Positions 32,139 to 42,009 of a stretch of 54,355 bases of DNA are shown here, one piece after another. The position numbers and the translations under genes are program-made. Every line of letters begins with the position of its first letter. Positions within the stretch are counted from its first letter, which is position 1. This DNA comes from Streptomyces flaveolus (GTDB taxonomy: Bacteria; Actinomycetota; Actinomycetes; Streptomycetales; Streptomycetaceae), in contig NZ_JNWV01000047.1 of the NCBI RefSeq assembly GCF_000716535.1, positions 1 through 54,355 of the forward strand. The letters run 5' to 3'. Under the pieces are notes generated by a model. It saw nothing but the letters and a program-made list of their open reading frames with translations. It searched no databases and was not told the DNA's origin.

Positions 32139-34277
32139 TCAGCCGCGGTTCAGCTCGAACCACACCACCTTGCCGGTGCTCAGCCGGGTCGCGCCCCAGC
32201 GCCGGGCCAGCCTGTTGACCAGGTACAGGCCGCGTCCGCCCTCGTCCGTGGCCCGCGCCTGCCGCAGGCGCGGAAGCTGCGGCACGTCGTCGCCGACCTC
32301 GCAGCGCAGCACGTCCGTGCGCAGCAGCCGCAGCGTCACGGGCCGCGACGCGTACCGCACGGCGTTCGTGACGACCTCGCTGACCAGCAGCTCCACCGAG
32401 TCCGACAGGTCCTCCAGGTCCCAGCGGGCGAGCGCGCGCCGGGCCAGCCGGCGGGCCTGGCCCGGGGCGGAGTCCTCCGGCTCCAGGGTCCAGTAGGCGA
32501 CATCGCTCGGCGCGATCCCGTCGAAGCGGGCGGCGAGCAGCGCGATGTCGTCGTCCCGGTCGCCCGGGCCGAGCATGTCGAGCACCTCGTCGCACAGCGC
32601 TTCCAGCGGCGGCGGATGGTCCGGGCCTGTCAGCCGCGCGGTGGCGGCCAGCTTCTCCCGCAGCTGCTCTATACCGGTCCACACGTCCCGCAGCCGGGAC
32701 TCCACCAGGCCGTCGGTGTACAGCAGCAGGGTGCCTCCGGCGGGCGCCTCCAGCTCCACCGCCTCGAAGTCGACCCCGCCGACACCGATCGGCGCGCCCG
32801 ACGGCACCCGCAGCACCTCGGCCCGCCCGCCCAGGTGCAGCAGCACGGGCGGCGGATGGCCGGCGTTGGCGATCGTGATGCGGTGCGTCACCGGGTCGTA
32901 GACCGCGTACAGGCAGGTCGCCATGCGGTCGGTGCCCAGGCGCTGCGCCTGCTCGTCCAGGTGGTGGAGCACCTCCTGCGGCGGCAGGTCGAGCCCGGCC
33001 AGCGTCTGCGCGGTGGTGCGCAGCTGGCCCATGATCGCCGCCGAGGTCATCGAGTGACCCATCACATCGCCGACGACCAGCGCCACCCGGCTGCCGGGCA
33101 GCGGGATCGCGTCGTACCAGTCGCCGCCGACCCGCGCGGTCTCCGCAGCCGGCAGATAGCGGGAGGCCAGCCGGACGCCGGTCGGCCGGGGCAGGGTCTC
33201 GGGCAGCATGGTGCGCTGCAACTCGTCGGCGATGTAGGCCTCGCGGCCGTACAGCACCGCCTTGTCGATGCCGAGCGCGCTGTGCGTGGCGAGCTGCGCG
33301 GCCACCAGCAGATCGTCCGCCTCGAACGCGAGCCGGTCCGGGCGGCGCAGGAAGAGGGCCGCGCCGATCACCCGGCGCCGGCCGCGCAGCGGCGCGAGGA
33401 TCGCGTGCCGCTCGCCCGGTACGACCGCCTCACCGCCCTCGCCGAGCAGCTCGGGCAGCGCGTCCCGGGCGGCGGGCGCGTCGGCGAACACCGGGCGCAC
33501 CCCGCGCAGCACCTCGTTCAGCGCGCCGCCCGGCCGCACCTCGCACAGCTCGGTGGTGAGCGCCGACAGGCCCGACAGCACGGACGGCTCCGGCTCCGGC
33601 TCGAACGCCGGCGGCAGCAGCACCCCGTCGGTGTCCCGCTCCTGAGGTATCCGGTCGGTGCGGCGCAGCCGCAGCACCACCGGCCCGCTGGGCCGCTCGT
33701 CGCCGACCGGCAGCGGCTCGCGCAGGTAGACCAGGATCGCGTCGGAGAACGTCGGCACGGTGGCCCGGCACAGCCCCATGACGATCTCGTCGAGGTCGAG
33801 CCCGCGGGCGATCCGCCGGGTGGCCGCGCCCACGAACCTGAGCCGGTCCCCGTCGCGCCGCATGGGCATCGGCCGCCCCGGTGGCAGACCCTGCCCGGTG
33901 CGGCGCTCCTGACCGCCCGGCGACCGTTCCGGCTCGGCGCCGGGCTGTGCCGGGATGGCCTCCGGCGCGGGGCGCGGGCGGTGGGCGTCGGGTTCGGTGC
34001 CGGCGGGCTGGGCGTGCTCGGGGCCGTTGACTGAGGGCTCCTTCCCCTGGCCGGCTGCGGGCTCCCTGCCCTTGCCACAGGGTGTGGCGGTGCCCGGTCC
34101 GGACGGTGTTCCGTCGGCCCGGGCCTGTACGGGTAAGGCCGGGTTGCCGAGCTGCGTCGGAGACTTCTGGGACTGCTGCTGGGTACGCAGGAGCGCCCCG
34201 CGGGCCTCCGCGGGGTCGACGCCCGGCTGGGGGCGTTCGAAGGAGGTGGGCTGCTCCGTCACGCGTGTCGCATCCAT
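32139..34277 (-). CDS. SpoIIE-type serine phosphatase with GAF and kinase-like ATPase domains
   Basis: A protein of about 712 residues that combines both halves of an anti-sigma switch. After a Pro/Gln-rich N-terminus (about 150 residues) come a GAF-like sensor (about 165-345), a PP2C/SpoIIE phosphatase domain (VGGDWYDAIPLPGSRV, VVGDVMGHSMTSA, LLYTDGLVESR, DRDDDIALLAARF) and a C-terminal RsbW-like HATPase domain (VSEVVTNAVRYA, DEGGRGLYLVNRLA). Such proteins dephosphorylate anti-anti-sigma factors and phosphorylate them or bind sigma partners. ATG 34277 is preferred although its ribosome site is weak; the frame stays open to 34502. Confidence 0.88.
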   Translation of the reverse strand: MDATRVTEQPTSFERPQPGVDPAEARGALLRTQQQSQKSPTQLGNPALPVQARADGTPSGPGTATPCGKGREPAAGQGKEPSVNGPEHAQPAGTEPDAHRPRPAPEAIPAQPGAEPERSPGGQERRTGQGLPPGRPMPMRRDGDRLRFVGAATRRIARGLDLDEIVMGLCRATVPTFSDAILVYLREPLPVGDERPSGPVVLRLRRTDRIPQERDTDGVLLPPAFEPEPEPSVLSGLSALTTELCEVRPGGALNEVLRGVRPVFADAPAARDALPELLGEGGEAVVPGERHAILAPLRGRRRVIGAALFLRRPDRLAFEADDLLVAAQLATHSALGIDKAVLYGREAYIADELQRTMLPETLPRPTGVRLASRYLPAAETARVGGDWYDAIPLPGSRVALVVGDVMGHSMTSAAIMGQLRTTAQTLAGLDLPPQEVLHHLDEQAQRLGTDRMATCLYAVYDPVTHRITIANAGHPPPVLLHLGGRAEVLRVPSGAPIGVGGVDFEAVELEAPAGGTLLLYTDGLVESRLRDVWTGIEQLREKLAATARLTGPDHPPPLEALCDEVLDMLGPGDRDDDIALLAARFDGIAPSDVAYWTLEPEDSAPGQARRLARRALARWDLEDLSDSVELLVSEVVTNAVRYASRPVTLRLLRTDVLRCEVGDDVPQLPRLRQARATDEGGRGLYLVNRLARRWGATRLSTGKVVWFELNRG

Positions 34278-34471
34278 CCGTCCGGGGCTGTGCGCCGGGT
34301 GCGCCGGGCGCGCAGTTGGTCCCGCCGAAGTCCCGATACCCGCAATACGTGCCCCAGGAACGGAATTCCGGCCGGGTCGCAGGCGGTCGCTGTGCCGGTG
34401 GCGAGATCCGCGCGGCCGGCGGCCCGGTCGCCGCGTGCCCTCGTGGTGGTGCCCTGGTACCCCTCGCTCAC
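34259..34471 (-). CDS. Possible 70-residue leader protein
   Basis: A 70-codon frame from GTG 34471 with GGGGCGGCAGGA upstream and mostly G/C third positions. It ends 19 bases inside the phosphatase gene, so translation could feed into the weak downstream start. The product is basic, with IPFLGHVLRVSGLRRDQLRA and an Arg-rich tail; I recognise no family. It could be a real coupled leader gene or chance. It occupies most of the 34278-34587 gap. Confidence 0.4.
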   Translation of the reverse strand: MSEGYQGTTTRARGDRAAGRADLATGTATACDPAGIPFLGHVLRVSGLRRDQLRARRTRRTAPDGWMRHA

Positions 34472-34551
34472 GTCCTGCCGCCCCTCGGTGACGATCGGTC
34501 AAGCCCGGCGCATGCCCCAGCAGTTGTTCTTCTACGCCCTTGCGGAGGACG

Positions 34552-34582
34552 ATCCTACGTTTCTTGCCTGGGGGCGCATCAA
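34552..34582 (-). promoter_or_regulatory. Possible promoter for the phosphatase unit
   Basis: On the minus strand TTGATG (34582-34577) and TAGGAT (34557-34552) are 19 bases apart. The site is only 6 bases from the stop codon of the upstream DUF402 gene, leaving a leader of about 270 bases before the phosphatase. Confidence 0.4.
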
Positions 34583-34587
34583 GGGTC

Positions 34588-35277
34588 TCATGAGGATACG
34601 CGCGCGGGTGTGCGGTCCCAGTCCTCGGGGAGGGAGGGTACCGTCCAGGTCGGGTCCGGGCGCCAGCGCGGCCAGCCGTCCGTGAACGGCGGACCCCACG
34701 CGCGGATCACCTCCACCGCCTCCCGGCCGGCCGCCCGCACCTGCTCGGCGGTCGCCGCGTCCATCAGCCCGTCCCGCTGGGCCTGCGCGAACTCGTCCTC
34801 GTCGCGCCAGTGCCAACTCCGGTCCGGGTGCACGGAGATGTCCAGGAAGTGGTCCTCGGAGTCCACCCCGCCCGCCCATCGGGCCAGCGGCTGCTCCAGG
34901 TTCACGTACCAGTTCTTGAACCGCCAGCCCGGCTCCCAGAACAGCCACACCGACCAGGGCCGGCCGGGCTGGGCCAGCTTCAGCACGCCCGTGCCGAACC
35001 AGCGGTCCCGCTGGACCGTGCGCGGCTTGGTGTACCGGGACTCCAGCGGCTCCAGGTGCACGGGCGTGCCGTCGGCCAGGACCGGCTTCACGCACTCGGT
35101 GCCGGGGGCCAGCCACACCGCCAGCAGGTCCGCGTCGTCGCGTACGACGGTGACGGGCCGGGCGATGTGGTACTGGTCGCCGCCGTTGGCCCGGTAGCGC
35201 CACAGGATGTGCGTCCCCGGGGTCCAGTAGGTCGCCGGTCCCGCCGCCACTCGTGTCATCGCTCCGTCGTCCGTCAT
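34588..35277 (-). CDS. DUF402 (FomD-like) protein
   Basis: A 229-residue protein of the DUF402 family, whose characterised member FomD hydrolyses cytidylyl intermediates; other relatives are nucleoside phosphatases. Visible elements: VWLAPGTECVKP, WSVWLFWEPGWRFKNWYVNLEQP, HFLDISVHPDRSWHWRDEDEF and LMDAATAEQVRAAGREAVE. The acidic residues of the WxWxDEDE segment should bind metal. TAATAT lies 6 bases before the ATG with no ribosome site, so the transcript is leaderless. Substrate not predictable. Confidence 0.85.
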   Translation of the reverse strand: MTDDGAMTRVAAGPATYWTPGTHILWRYRANGGDQYHIARPVTVVRDDADLLAVWLAPGTECVKPVLADGTPVHLEPLESRYTKPRTVQRDRWFGTGVLKLAQPGRPWSVWLFWEPGWRFKNWYVNLEQPLARWAGGVDSEDHFLDISVHPDRSWHWRDEDEFAQAQRDGLMDAATAEQVRAAGREAVEVIRAWGPPFTDGWPRWRPDPTWTVPSLPEDWDRTPARVSS

Positions 35278-35360
35278 GCACAGATATTAGGTGCCACGGG
35301 CATGCGACGCTGCGGCGCGGGTCACGGCGGCCCCGGGTGGCCGGAATGGTTCGCTCCCGG

Positions 35361-36746
35361 TTACGGGCGCGTCATCCGCAGGACATCCAGCGCCTCGTCG
35401 AGCTGTTCCAGTGTCAGGTCGCCGCGCTCCACGTACCCGCTCTCCAGGACGACTTGGCGGATCGTCTTGCGCTCGGCGAGGGACTTCTTGGCGACCTTCG
35501 CGGCCTCCTCGTAGCCGATGTACTTGTTCAGCGGGGTCACCACCGACGGGGACGACTCGGCGTACTCACGGGCGCGTTCGCGGTCGGCGGTGATGCCGTC
35601 GACGGTCCGGTCGGCCAGCAGCCGCGAGACGTTGGCGAGCAGCCGGACCGACTCCAGCACGTTCTTGGCGATGACCGGGAGCATGACGTTCAGTTCGAAG
35701 TTGCCGGCGGCGCCCGCGGTGGCGATGGTGGCGTCGTTCCCGACGACCTGCGCGGCGACCATCAGCACGGCCTCCGGGACCACCGGGTTGACCTTGCCCG
35801 GCATGATCGAGGAGCCGGGCTGGAGGTCGGGCAGCCGGATCTCGGCGAGACCGGTGCGCGGCCCGGAGGACATCCAGCGCAGATCGTTGGCGATCTTCGT
35901 CAGGCCGACCGCGATGGTCCGCAGCTGCCCGCTGGTCTCCACGATGCCGTCCCGGGCGCCCTGCGCCTCGAAGTGGTCGCGGGCCTCGGTCAGCGGCAGC
36001 CCGGTGACCCGGGCGACCTCCTCGATGACGGCGGCGGAGAACCCGGGCGGGGTGTTGATGCCGGTGCCGACGGCCGTGCCGCCCAGCGGGAGCTCGGCGA
36101 GGCGCGGGAGGGAGGCCCTGAGCCGCTCGACGCCGTACCGCACCTGGGCCGCGTACCCGCCGAACTCCTGCCCGAGCGTCACCGGCGTGGCGTCCATCAG
36201 GTGCGTGCGCCCCGACTTCACCACGTCCGCGAACTCCTCGGACTTGCGCTCCAGGGAGGCGGCGAGGTGCTCCAGGGCGGGGATCAGGTCATGGGTGACG
36301 GCCGCGGTGGCCGCGATGTGGATGGACGACGGGAAGACGTCGTTGGACGACTGCGAGGCGTTCACGTGGTCGTTGGGATGCACGTCCCGGCCGAGCCGCT
36401 CGGTCGCCAGCGTCGCGATGACCTCGTTGGTGTTCATGTTGGACGAGGTGCCCGAGCCCGTCTGGAACACGTCCACCGGGAAGTGCTCGTCCCACTTCCC
36501 CGCGGCCACCTCGCCGGCCGCGTCCTGGATCGCCTCCGCGACCTCCTTGTCCAGCACGCCCAGCTCGGCGTTCACCTTCGCCGCCGCCGCCTTGATGCGG
36601 GCCAGCGCCTCGATGTGCGCCCGCTCGATGCGCTGTCCGGAGACCGGGAAGTTCTCCACGGCACGCTGCGTCTGCGCCCGCCACTTGGCATGGGCCGGGA
36701 CCCGGACCTCGCCCATGGAGTCATGTTCGATGCGGTATTCGCTCAT
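35361..36746 (-). CDS. fumC: Class II fumarase FumC
   Basis: A 461-residue iron-independent fumarate hydratase of the TCA cycle (fumarate to L-malate). [49 protein letters not shown] and the superfamily signature [12 protein letters not shown] are intact, including the catalytic Ser of the GSSIMPGK loop and the active-site His in GRTHL. Start at ATG 36746 ([10 protein letters not shown]); the frame extends upstream but without a ribosome site. It lies next to the class I fumarase. Confidence 0.96.
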   Translation of the reverse strand: MSEYRIEHDSMGEVRVPAHAKWRAQTQRAVENFPVSGQRIERAHIEALARIKAAAAKVNAELGVLDKEVAEAIQDAAGEVAAGKWDEHFPVDVFQTGSGTSSNMNTNEVIATLATERLGRDVHPNDHVNASQSSNDVFPSSIHIAATAAVTHDLIPALEHLAASLERKSEEFADVVKSGRTHLMDATPVTLGQEFGGYAAQVRYGVERLRASLPRLAELPLGGTAVGTGINTPPGFSAAVIEEVARVTGLPLTEARDHFEAQGARDGIVETSGQLRTIAVGLTKIANDLRWMSSGPRTGLAEIRLPDLQPGSSIMPGKVNPVVPEAVLMVAAQVVGNDATIATAGAAGNFELNVMLPVIAKNVLESVRLLANVSRLLADRTVDGITADRERAREYAESSPSVVTPLNKYIGYEEAAKVAKKSLAERKTIRQVVLESGYVERGDLTLEQLDEALDVLRMTRP

Positions 36747-36832
36747 GCACGGTACAGCGGTCGCGGGGACCGGAATGTTCCGGGGACTGGGCCGCACGGG
36801 TGGTCGGTCCGCTGATCGTGCGTCACCACCCG

Positions 36833-36892
36833 CTCCCGCCGCCGTGGTCCCTCGCCCCGGTCCGGGACCGGCCCCGGGGGCGACGGCGGGAG
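36833..36892. other. Large hairpin in the fumarase intergenic region
   Basis: CTCCCGCCG (36833-36841) pairs with CGGCGGGAG (36884-36892), and TCGCCCC (36852-36858) with GGGGCGA (36877-36883), topped by GGTCC/GGACC. It sits in the 344-base gap between the fumarase genes, upstream of fumC. It may be a backup terminator for the class I fumarase message or a leader structure of fumC. Apart from the terminator at 37050-37080, nothing else was found in the gap. Confidence 0.45.
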
Positions 36893-37049
36893 TGGCTCAG
36901 GCCAGACCGGGACCCCCCACCGGAAAGTTGGTCCGTTTGTTCGTCCGGCGGTACAGCCGCATGCCAAGCCGAGCGGCCCGGGGCCGGTTTCGGGCCGCCG
37001 ATCGGCGGGTGTCCAGGAGGCGGGGCCCCCTGGGGACGTGGCGGGCAGG

Positions 37050-37080
37050 GGCGGCGGGGGCGGAATCCGTCCCCGCCGCC
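37050..37080 (-). terminator. Terminator after class I fumarase
   Basis: GGCGGCGGGG (37050-37059) pairs with CCCCGCCGCC (37071-37080), about 10 bases beyond the stop codon on the minus strand. Confidence 0.65.
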
Positions 37081-37090
37081 ACCTGAGCCG

Positions 37091-38758
37091 TTACGCCAGA
37101 CCAGGTCCGCGCACGGGGATCGACGTGAACGTCGGCTGCGGGGCCGGGTCGGTGAAGAAGTCGTTCCCCTTGTCGTCCACCACGATGAACGCCGGGAAGT
37201 CCTCGACCTCGATCTTCCAGACCGCCTCCATGCCCAGCTCCTCGTACTCCAGGACCTCCACCTTCTTGATGCAGTCCTGGGCGAGACGGGCGGCCGGGCC
37301 GCCGATGGAGCCGAGGTAGAAACCGCCGTGGGCGGCGCACGCGTCGGTGACCTGCTTGCTGCGGTTGCCCTTGGCGAGCATCACCTTGGAGCCGCCCGCC
37401 GCCTGGAACTGCTCCACGTAGGAGTCCATGCGGCCGGCGGTGGTCGGGCCGAAGGAACCGGACGCGTAGCCCTCGGGCGTCTTCGCCGGGCCGGCGTAGT
37501 ACACCGGGTGGTCCTTCAGGTACTGCGGCATCTCCTCGCCCGCGTCCAGCCGCTCCTTGATCTTGGCGTGCGCGATGTCCCGGGCCACGACCAGCGGACC
37601 GGTCAGCGACAGCCGCGTCTTGACCGGGTACCTGGTCAGCTCGGCGAGGATCGTGTCCATCGGCTGGTTGAGGTCGATCTTGACGACGTCGCCCTCTTCC
37701 AGGTGCTCGTCCGTGGTGTCCGGCAGGAAGCGCGCCGGGTCGGTCTCGAGCTGCTCCAGGAAGACGCCCTCGGCGGTGATCTTCGCGACCGCCTGGCGGT
37801 CGGCGGAGCAGGAGACGGCGATGGCGACCGGGCAGGACGCGCCGTGCCGGGGCAGACGGACCACGCGGACGTCGTGGCAGAAGTACTTGCCGCCGAACTG
37901 CGCGCCGATACCGATCTTCTGGGTCAGCTCGAAGACCTTCTCCTCCAGCTCCTTGTCCCGGAAGCCGTGGCCCAGCGGCGAGCCCTCGGCCGGCATGTTG
38001 TCCAGGTAGTGCGCGGAGGCGTACTTCGCGGTCTTCAGCGCGTACTCGGCGCTGGTGCCGCCGACGACGATCGCCAGGTGGTACGGCGGGCAGGCGGCCG
38101 TACCCAGCGAGCGGATCTTCTCCTCCAGGAACTTCATCATGGAGGCCTCGTTCAGGACGGCCTTCGTCTCCTGGTACAGGAAGGACTTGTTGGCGCTGCC
38201 GCCGCCCTTCGCCATGAACAGGAACTTGTAGGCGCCGCCGTCGGTGGCGTACAGCTCGATCTGGGCCGGCAGGTTGGAGCCGGTGTTCTTCTCCTCCCAC
38301 ATGGTGAGCGGAGCCATCTGCGAGTAGCGCAGGTTCAGCTTGGTGTAGGCGTCGTAGATGCCGTGGGACAGGTGCTTCTCGTCCTCGCCGGCCGTGAGCA
38401 CGTTCTGGCCGCGCTTGCCCATGACGATCGCCGTGCCGGTGTCCTGGCACATGGGCAGCACGCCGGCCGCCGCGATGTTCGCGTTCTTCAGCAGGTCGAG
38501 CGCGACGAACTTGTCGTTGCTCGACGCCTCCGGGTCGTCGATGATCCGGCGGAGCTGGGCGAGGTGGGCCGGGCGCAGGTAGTGCTGGATGTCGTGGATG
38601 GCCTCCTCGGCCAGCTTGCGCAGCGCCTCCGGCTCCACCTTGAGGAACGTCCGCCCGTCGGGCCCCTCGACCGTGGAGACGCCCTCGGAGGTCACCAACC
38701 GGTACGGGGTGGTGTCCTCGCCCTGGGGGAGCAGATCGGTGTACTCGAACTCAGGCAT
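37091..38758 (-). CDS. Class I (iron-sulfur) fumarase
   Basis: A 555-residue two-domain class I fumarase, which uses a [4Fe-4S] cluster. The N-terminal part has [18 protein letters not shown], the middle [16 protein letters not shown] and [17 protein letters not shown], providing the three cysteines expected to hold the cluster, and the C-terminal part has [17 protein letters not shown] and [16 protein letters not shown]. The length and motif order match FumA/FumB. It duplicates the fumC reaction but is oxygen-sensitive. AGGAATGGGCTGAG precedes the ATG. Confidence 0.93.
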   Translation of the reverse strand: MPEFEYTDLLPQGEDTTPYRLVTSEGVSTVEGPDGRTFLKVEPEALRKLAEEAIHDIQHYLRPAHLAQLRRIIDDPEASSNDKFVALDLLKNANIAAAGVLPMCQDTGTAIVMGKRGQNVLTAGEDEKHLSHGIYDAYTKLNLRYSQMAPLTMWEEKNTGSNLPAQIELYATDGGAYKFLFMAKGGGSANKSFLYQETKAVLNEASMMKFLEEKIRSLGTAACPPYHLAIVVGGTSAEYALKTAKYASAHYLDNMPAEGSPLGHGFRDKELEEKVFELTQKIGIGAQFGGKYFCHDVRVVRLPRHGASCPVAIAVSCSADRQAVAKITAEGVFLEQLETDPARFLPDTTDEHLEEGDVVKIDLNQPMDTILAELTRYPVKTRLSLTGPLVVARDIAHAKIKERLDAGEEMPQYLKDHPVYYAGPAKTPEGYASGSFGPTTAGRMDSYVEQFQAAGGSKVMLAKGNRSKQVTDACAAHGGFYLGSIGGPAARLAQDCIKKVEVLEYEELGMEAVWKIEVEDFPAFIVVDDKGNDFFTDPAPQPTFTSIPVRGPGLA

Positions 38759-38903
38759 CTCAGCCCATTCCTCACTCTGACGGACGGCCGCCCGCCGACG
38801 CTGGCGGGCCTCCTCAGCGTAGAACCTGCCGCCGACGGCGAACCTGTGAGGTAAGGCTCAGTCAGGGGTGTCGCGATCTATCGTGTTTGGGTACGCTGCC
38901 GTC

Positions 38904-39593
38904 GTGGACCTTCAGAAGCAGACCGCACCCACACCCGCCACCGAGCTGCGCGCCTCCGACGCCGACCGCGACCGGATCGCCGACATCCTCCGCGAGGCCC
39001 TGGCCGAGGGCCGGCTGACCGCCGACGAGCACGCCGAGCGCGTGGACGGGGTGCTGCACGCCAAGACGGTGGGTGAGTTGGAGGTCTTCATCCGGGACCT
39101 GCCCGCCGCCCACCAGCGCCCCACCGCCCCCGCCTACACGCCGGTGCCGCCCCGGCCCACCCCGGGCGCGATCCCGGTGGAGGCCGACGCGAACGTGGTG
39201 GCGGTGTTCAGCAGCGCCATGCGCCGCGGCCGCTGGCGGGCCGGACGCCGGCTGCACGCCTACGCGGTCTTCGGCAGCGTGGAGATCGACCTCAGCGAGG
39301 CGATCTTCGAGTACCAGCAGGTGGTCATCAAGGCGGTCTCCGTCTTCGGCGACGTCCAGATCCGCGTCCCGGAGAACATCTCGCTGCGCGGCACCGGCGG
39401 CGGCGTACTCGGCAACTTCGAGGTGAGCCCGCTGGACTCGGTCGACTCCGCGGCACCGGTGGTCTACGTCGACGGCTGGGCCGTCCTCGGCAACGTCGAG
39501 GCGCGGCCCAAGAGGGGCAAGCTCGTGGCGGACATCCTGGAACGCGTCCACGACAAGGTGGACCGCAAGCTGCGCAAACACCTGGGGCACTGA
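38904..39593 (+). CDS. DUF1707 protein with LiaF-like C-terminal domain
   Basis: A 229-residue cytoplasmic protein. The N-terminal DUF1707 domain (residues about 14-66) reads LRASDADRDRIADILREA and AEGRLTADEHAERVDGVL. After a Pro-rich linker, residues about 95-229 resemble the C-terminal domain of LiaF/DUF2154 envelope-stress proteins (YAVFGSVEIDLSEA, VSVFGDVQIRVPEN, GNFEVSPLDS). GTG 38904 is chosen because TACGCT lies 6 bases upstream with no ribosome site, a leaderless arrangement. Probably linked to envelope homeostasis. Confidence 0.82.
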   Translation: MDLQKQTAPTPATELRASDADRDRIADILREALAEGRLTADEHAERVDGVLHAKTVGELEVFIRDLPAAHQRPTAPAYTPVPPRPTPGAIPVEADANVVAVFSSAMRRGRWRAGRRLHAYAVFGSVEIDLSEAIFEYQQVVIKAVSVFGDVQIRVPENISLRGTGGGVLGNFEVSPLDSVDSAAPVVYVDGWAVLGNVEARPKRGKLVADILERVHDKVDRKLRKHLGH

Positions 39594-39717
39594 CGCCGGG
39601 GGGCGTGAGCGACGCGCCGCGCGCCCGCGGAGGGGAACGCTGTGCATAGGCGCGCGCACAGCGGGTAGGCCTTGCTGCATCGTCTCTCGCTCGCGAAGCC
39701 GTCGTCAGGAGTAGACC

Positions 39718-40092
39718 GTGCTGCAACCGCCGCATTCGTCCCTGCAGGTCGCTGCCGTTCCGGCCCAGCGGGTGCCAGCGCGAGACAGGGACCAAGACGC
39801 CCCCTGGCACACCGAGGCGGTGTGCCGGCGCGACGAGGCCGGCCTGTTCTTCGCCCCGTCGAAGGAACCGACCGCCGCCCGGCTGTCCCGGGAAGAGGCG
39901 GCCAAGCGGGTCTGCTCCCGCTGTCCGGTCATGGTCGAGTGCCGCGAACACGCCCTCCTCCAGCCCGAGCCCTACGGCGTCTGGGGCGGCCTCACGGCGG
40001 CCGAACGCCGGGTGGTCCTGGCGAGGCGCCGCCGCAGGGACCTGGAGCTGAAGAAGGCGGCGCGGGCATCGGCCGACCGCATGGCGGGCTGA
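39718..40092 (+). CDS. wblI: WhiB-like iron-sulfur protein
   Basis: A 124-residue WhiB-family regulator. Four cysteines (C36, C66, C69, C75 in VCSRCPVMVEC) ligate a [4Fe-4S] cluster; EPYGVWGGLTAAERR is the family's G-[VI]-W-G-G turn that contacts the principal sigma factor; the basic tail RRRRRDLELKKAAR should bind DNA. The gene lies next to glpX, where I remember wblI in S. coelicolor; the symbol rests on that memory. A GTG start at 39718 is used. Confidence 0.9.
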   Translation: MLQPPHSSLQVAAVPAQRVPARDRDQDAPWHTEAVCRRDEAGLFFAPSKEPTAARLSREEAAKRVCSRCPVMVECREHALLQPEPYGVWGGLTAAERRVVLARRRRRDLELKKAARASADRMAG

Positions 40093-40116
40093 AACACGGG
40101 GACCCCGGGGACAAGG

Positions 40117-40145
40117 AGCGCCCTCTCCGCACCGAGGGCGCTTCC
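40117..40145. terminator. Terminator between wbl gene and glpX
   Basis: AGCGCCCTC (40117-40125) pairs with GAGGGCGCT (40134-40142), followed by TCC. It lies between convergent genes and may serve both. Confidence 0.7.
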
Positions 40146-40231
40146 CCGCCGGGGGCGCGGGGACCCGCGCGAGCGACCACGGACGACCCGCAGCCGCCGA
40201 CGGTCCGTGCGCCCCCTCCGAGCAGGCGCCC

Positions 40232-41266
40232 CTACTTGGCCCGGTCGAAGTCGATCGCGCTGTAGGCGCGCAGCTTGCTCAGCCGGTGCTCGGAGAAGAT
40301 CCTCCGCACCGTCCCCGACTTGGACCGCATCACGATCGACTCGGTCAGCGCGGTCTCCGACCGGTACCGGACCCCGCGCAGCAGCTCGCCGTCGGTGATC
40401 CCGGTGGCGACGAAGAACACGTTCTCCCCGGACACCAGGTCGTCCGTCGTGAGCACCCGGTCCAGATCGTGCCCCGCGTCGATGGCCCGCTGCCGCTCCT
40501 CGTCGTCCTTCGGCCACAGCTTGCCCTGGATGGTCCCGCCCAGGCACTTCACGGCACAGGCCGAGATGATGCCCTCCGGGGTGCCGCCGATGCCGAGCAG
40601 CAGGTCGACGCCGGTGCCCTCGCGCAGCGCGTACACCGAGCCGGCCACGTCGCCGTCGGAGATCAGCTTGATGCGCGCGCCGGCGTCCCGGACCTCGCGG
40701 ATCAGACCCTCGTGCCGCGGCCGGTCCAGGATGACGACGGTCACGTCCTCCGGCGAGGACCGCTTGGCCTTGGCGATCCGCCGGATGTTCACCTCGACGG
40801 GCGCGTTGATGTCGACGAAGTCCGCCGCGTCGGGGCCGGTGACCAGCTTGTCCATGTAGAACACGGCGGACGGGTCGAACATCGCGCCGCGCTCGGCGGC
40901 GGCGAGGACGGCGATCGCGTTCGGCATGCCCTTGGCCGTCAGCGTGGTGCCGTCGATCGGGTCGACGGCGATGTCGACCTCGGGACCGGTGCCGTCGCCC
41001 ACGTGCTCCCCGTTGAAGAGCATCGGGGCCTCGTCCTTCTCGCCCTCGCCGATGACGACCACGCCGTTCATCGACACGGTGGAGACGAGGGTCCGCATGG
41101 CGCGCACCGCGGCACCGTCGGCGCCGTTCTTGTCGCCGCGCCCGACCCAGCGGCCCGCGGCCATCGCGGCGGCTTCGGTCACCCGGACGAGTTCCAGGGC
41201 GAGGTTCCGGTCCGGAGCCTCGGAGGGAACGTCCAGCTCGGACGGCAGGTGGTGGTTTTCGGTCAT
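40232..41266 (-). CDS. glpX: Class II fructose-1,6-bisphosphatase GlpX
   Basis: A 344-residue gluconeogenic enzyme converting fructose 1,6-bisphosphate to fructose 6-phosphate. [18 protein letters not shown] sequence ([13 protein letters not shown]), [16 protein letters not shown] (metal-binding DPIDGT), [28 protein letters not shown] and [14 protein letters not shown] are all present. Length is normal for the actinobacterial enzyme, which is usually the only FBPase. Divergent from the DUF4245 gene, convergent with the wbl gene. Confidence 0.95.
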   Translation of the reverse strand: MTENHHLPSELDVPSEAPDRNLALELVRVTEAAAMAAGRWVGRGDKNGADGAAVRAMRTLVSTVSMNGVVVIGEGEKDEAPMLFNGEHVGDGTGPEVDIAVDPIDGTTLTAKGMPNAIAVLAAAERGAMFDPSAVFYMDKLVTGPDAADFVDINAPVEVNIRRIAKAKRSSPEDVTVVILDRPRHEGLIREVRDAGARIKLISDGDVAGSVYALREGTGVDLLLGIGGTPEGIISACAVKCLGGTIQGKLWPKDDEERQRAIDAGHDLDRVLTTDDLVSGENVFFVATGITDGELLRGVRYRSETALTESIVMRSKSGTVRRIFSEHRLSKLRAYSAIDFDRAK

Positions 41267-41393
41267 CGGAGCGCACCTTTCTGATACGACGACGGCCGGA
41301 TGAGGGTCTTGGACCCGACTCTATCGTTAGGCAGACAAAATGAGCAGGGGACCCCACGGATGAGCGCTTGGGGCACCTGCGACGATAGGGGGC

Positions 41394-41921
41394 GTGGCAG
41401 GTTCGAACGGCAGGCAGAAGACGGCCCGGGACATGATTCTCTCCCTGGCCCTGATCAGCATCGCGGGGTTGGTCGTCTACTTCATCGCCATCCCGCACGA
41501 CGATCACGCTCCCGACCTCAAGCGGGTCGACTACCGGGTCGAACTGGTCACGGCCCGCCGGGCGGCGAGCTACCCGGTGGCCGCGCCCGAGGGCCTGCCG
41601 AGCACCTGGAAGGCGACCTCCGTGCGCTTCCAGGGCGAGAAGTCCGACCGCTGGCACCTCGGCTTCCAGACCCCGGACGGCCAGTACGTCCAGGTCGAGC
41701 AGTCCACGCAGAAGCCCGCCGACTTCATCGACGAGGCCAGCCAGGGCGCGTCGGCGACCAAGCGGACCGAGGAGATCGACGGCCGTACCTGGACCCGCTA
41801 CAGCGGCGGCCGGTACGACGCCCTGGTGCTCAAGGACCCGCCCGGCTCCACGACGGTGGTGGCCGGCACCGGCTCCTTCGAGGAGCTGCGGACGATGGCG
41901 GCGGCGCTGACGATGGAGTGA
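41394..41921 (+). CDS. DUF4245 membrane-anchored protein
   Basis: A 175-residue protein with one N-terminal membrane helix (about residues 14-34, MILSLALISIAGLVVYFIAI) and an exported domain of the actinobacterial DUF4245 family: VDYRVELVTARRAASYPV, LPSTWKATSVRFQ, WHLGFQTPDGQYVQVEQS and VVAGTGSFEELRTMAAAL. Function unknown. GACGAT lies 7 bases before the GTG start with no separate ribosome site, suggesting a leaderless message. The pairing of DUF4245 next to glpX is frequent in actinobacteria as far as I remember. Confidence 0.85.
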   Translation: MAGSNGRQKTARDMILSLALISIAGLVVYFIAIPHDDHAPDLKRVDYRVELVTARRAASYPVAAPEGLPSTWKATSVRFQGEKSDRWHLGFQTPDGQYVQVEQSTQKPADFIDEASQGASATKRTEEIDGRTWTRYSGGRYDALVLKDPPGSTTVVAGTGSFEELRTMAAALTME

Positions 41922-41964
41922 TCCGTCCGGACCCGCACGTGTGAAGACGCGCGAGGACATGCGA

Positions 41965-41995
41965 AGAGGCCCCCGGCGGTGCTGGGGGCCTCTCT
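41965..41995. terminator. Terminator between DUF4245 and nitroreductase genes
   Basis: AGAGGCCCCC (41965-41974) pairs with GGGGGCCTCT (41984-41993), between two convergent genes. Confidence 0.8.
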
Positions 41996-42009
41996 CGTGC
42001 TCACGTGGC

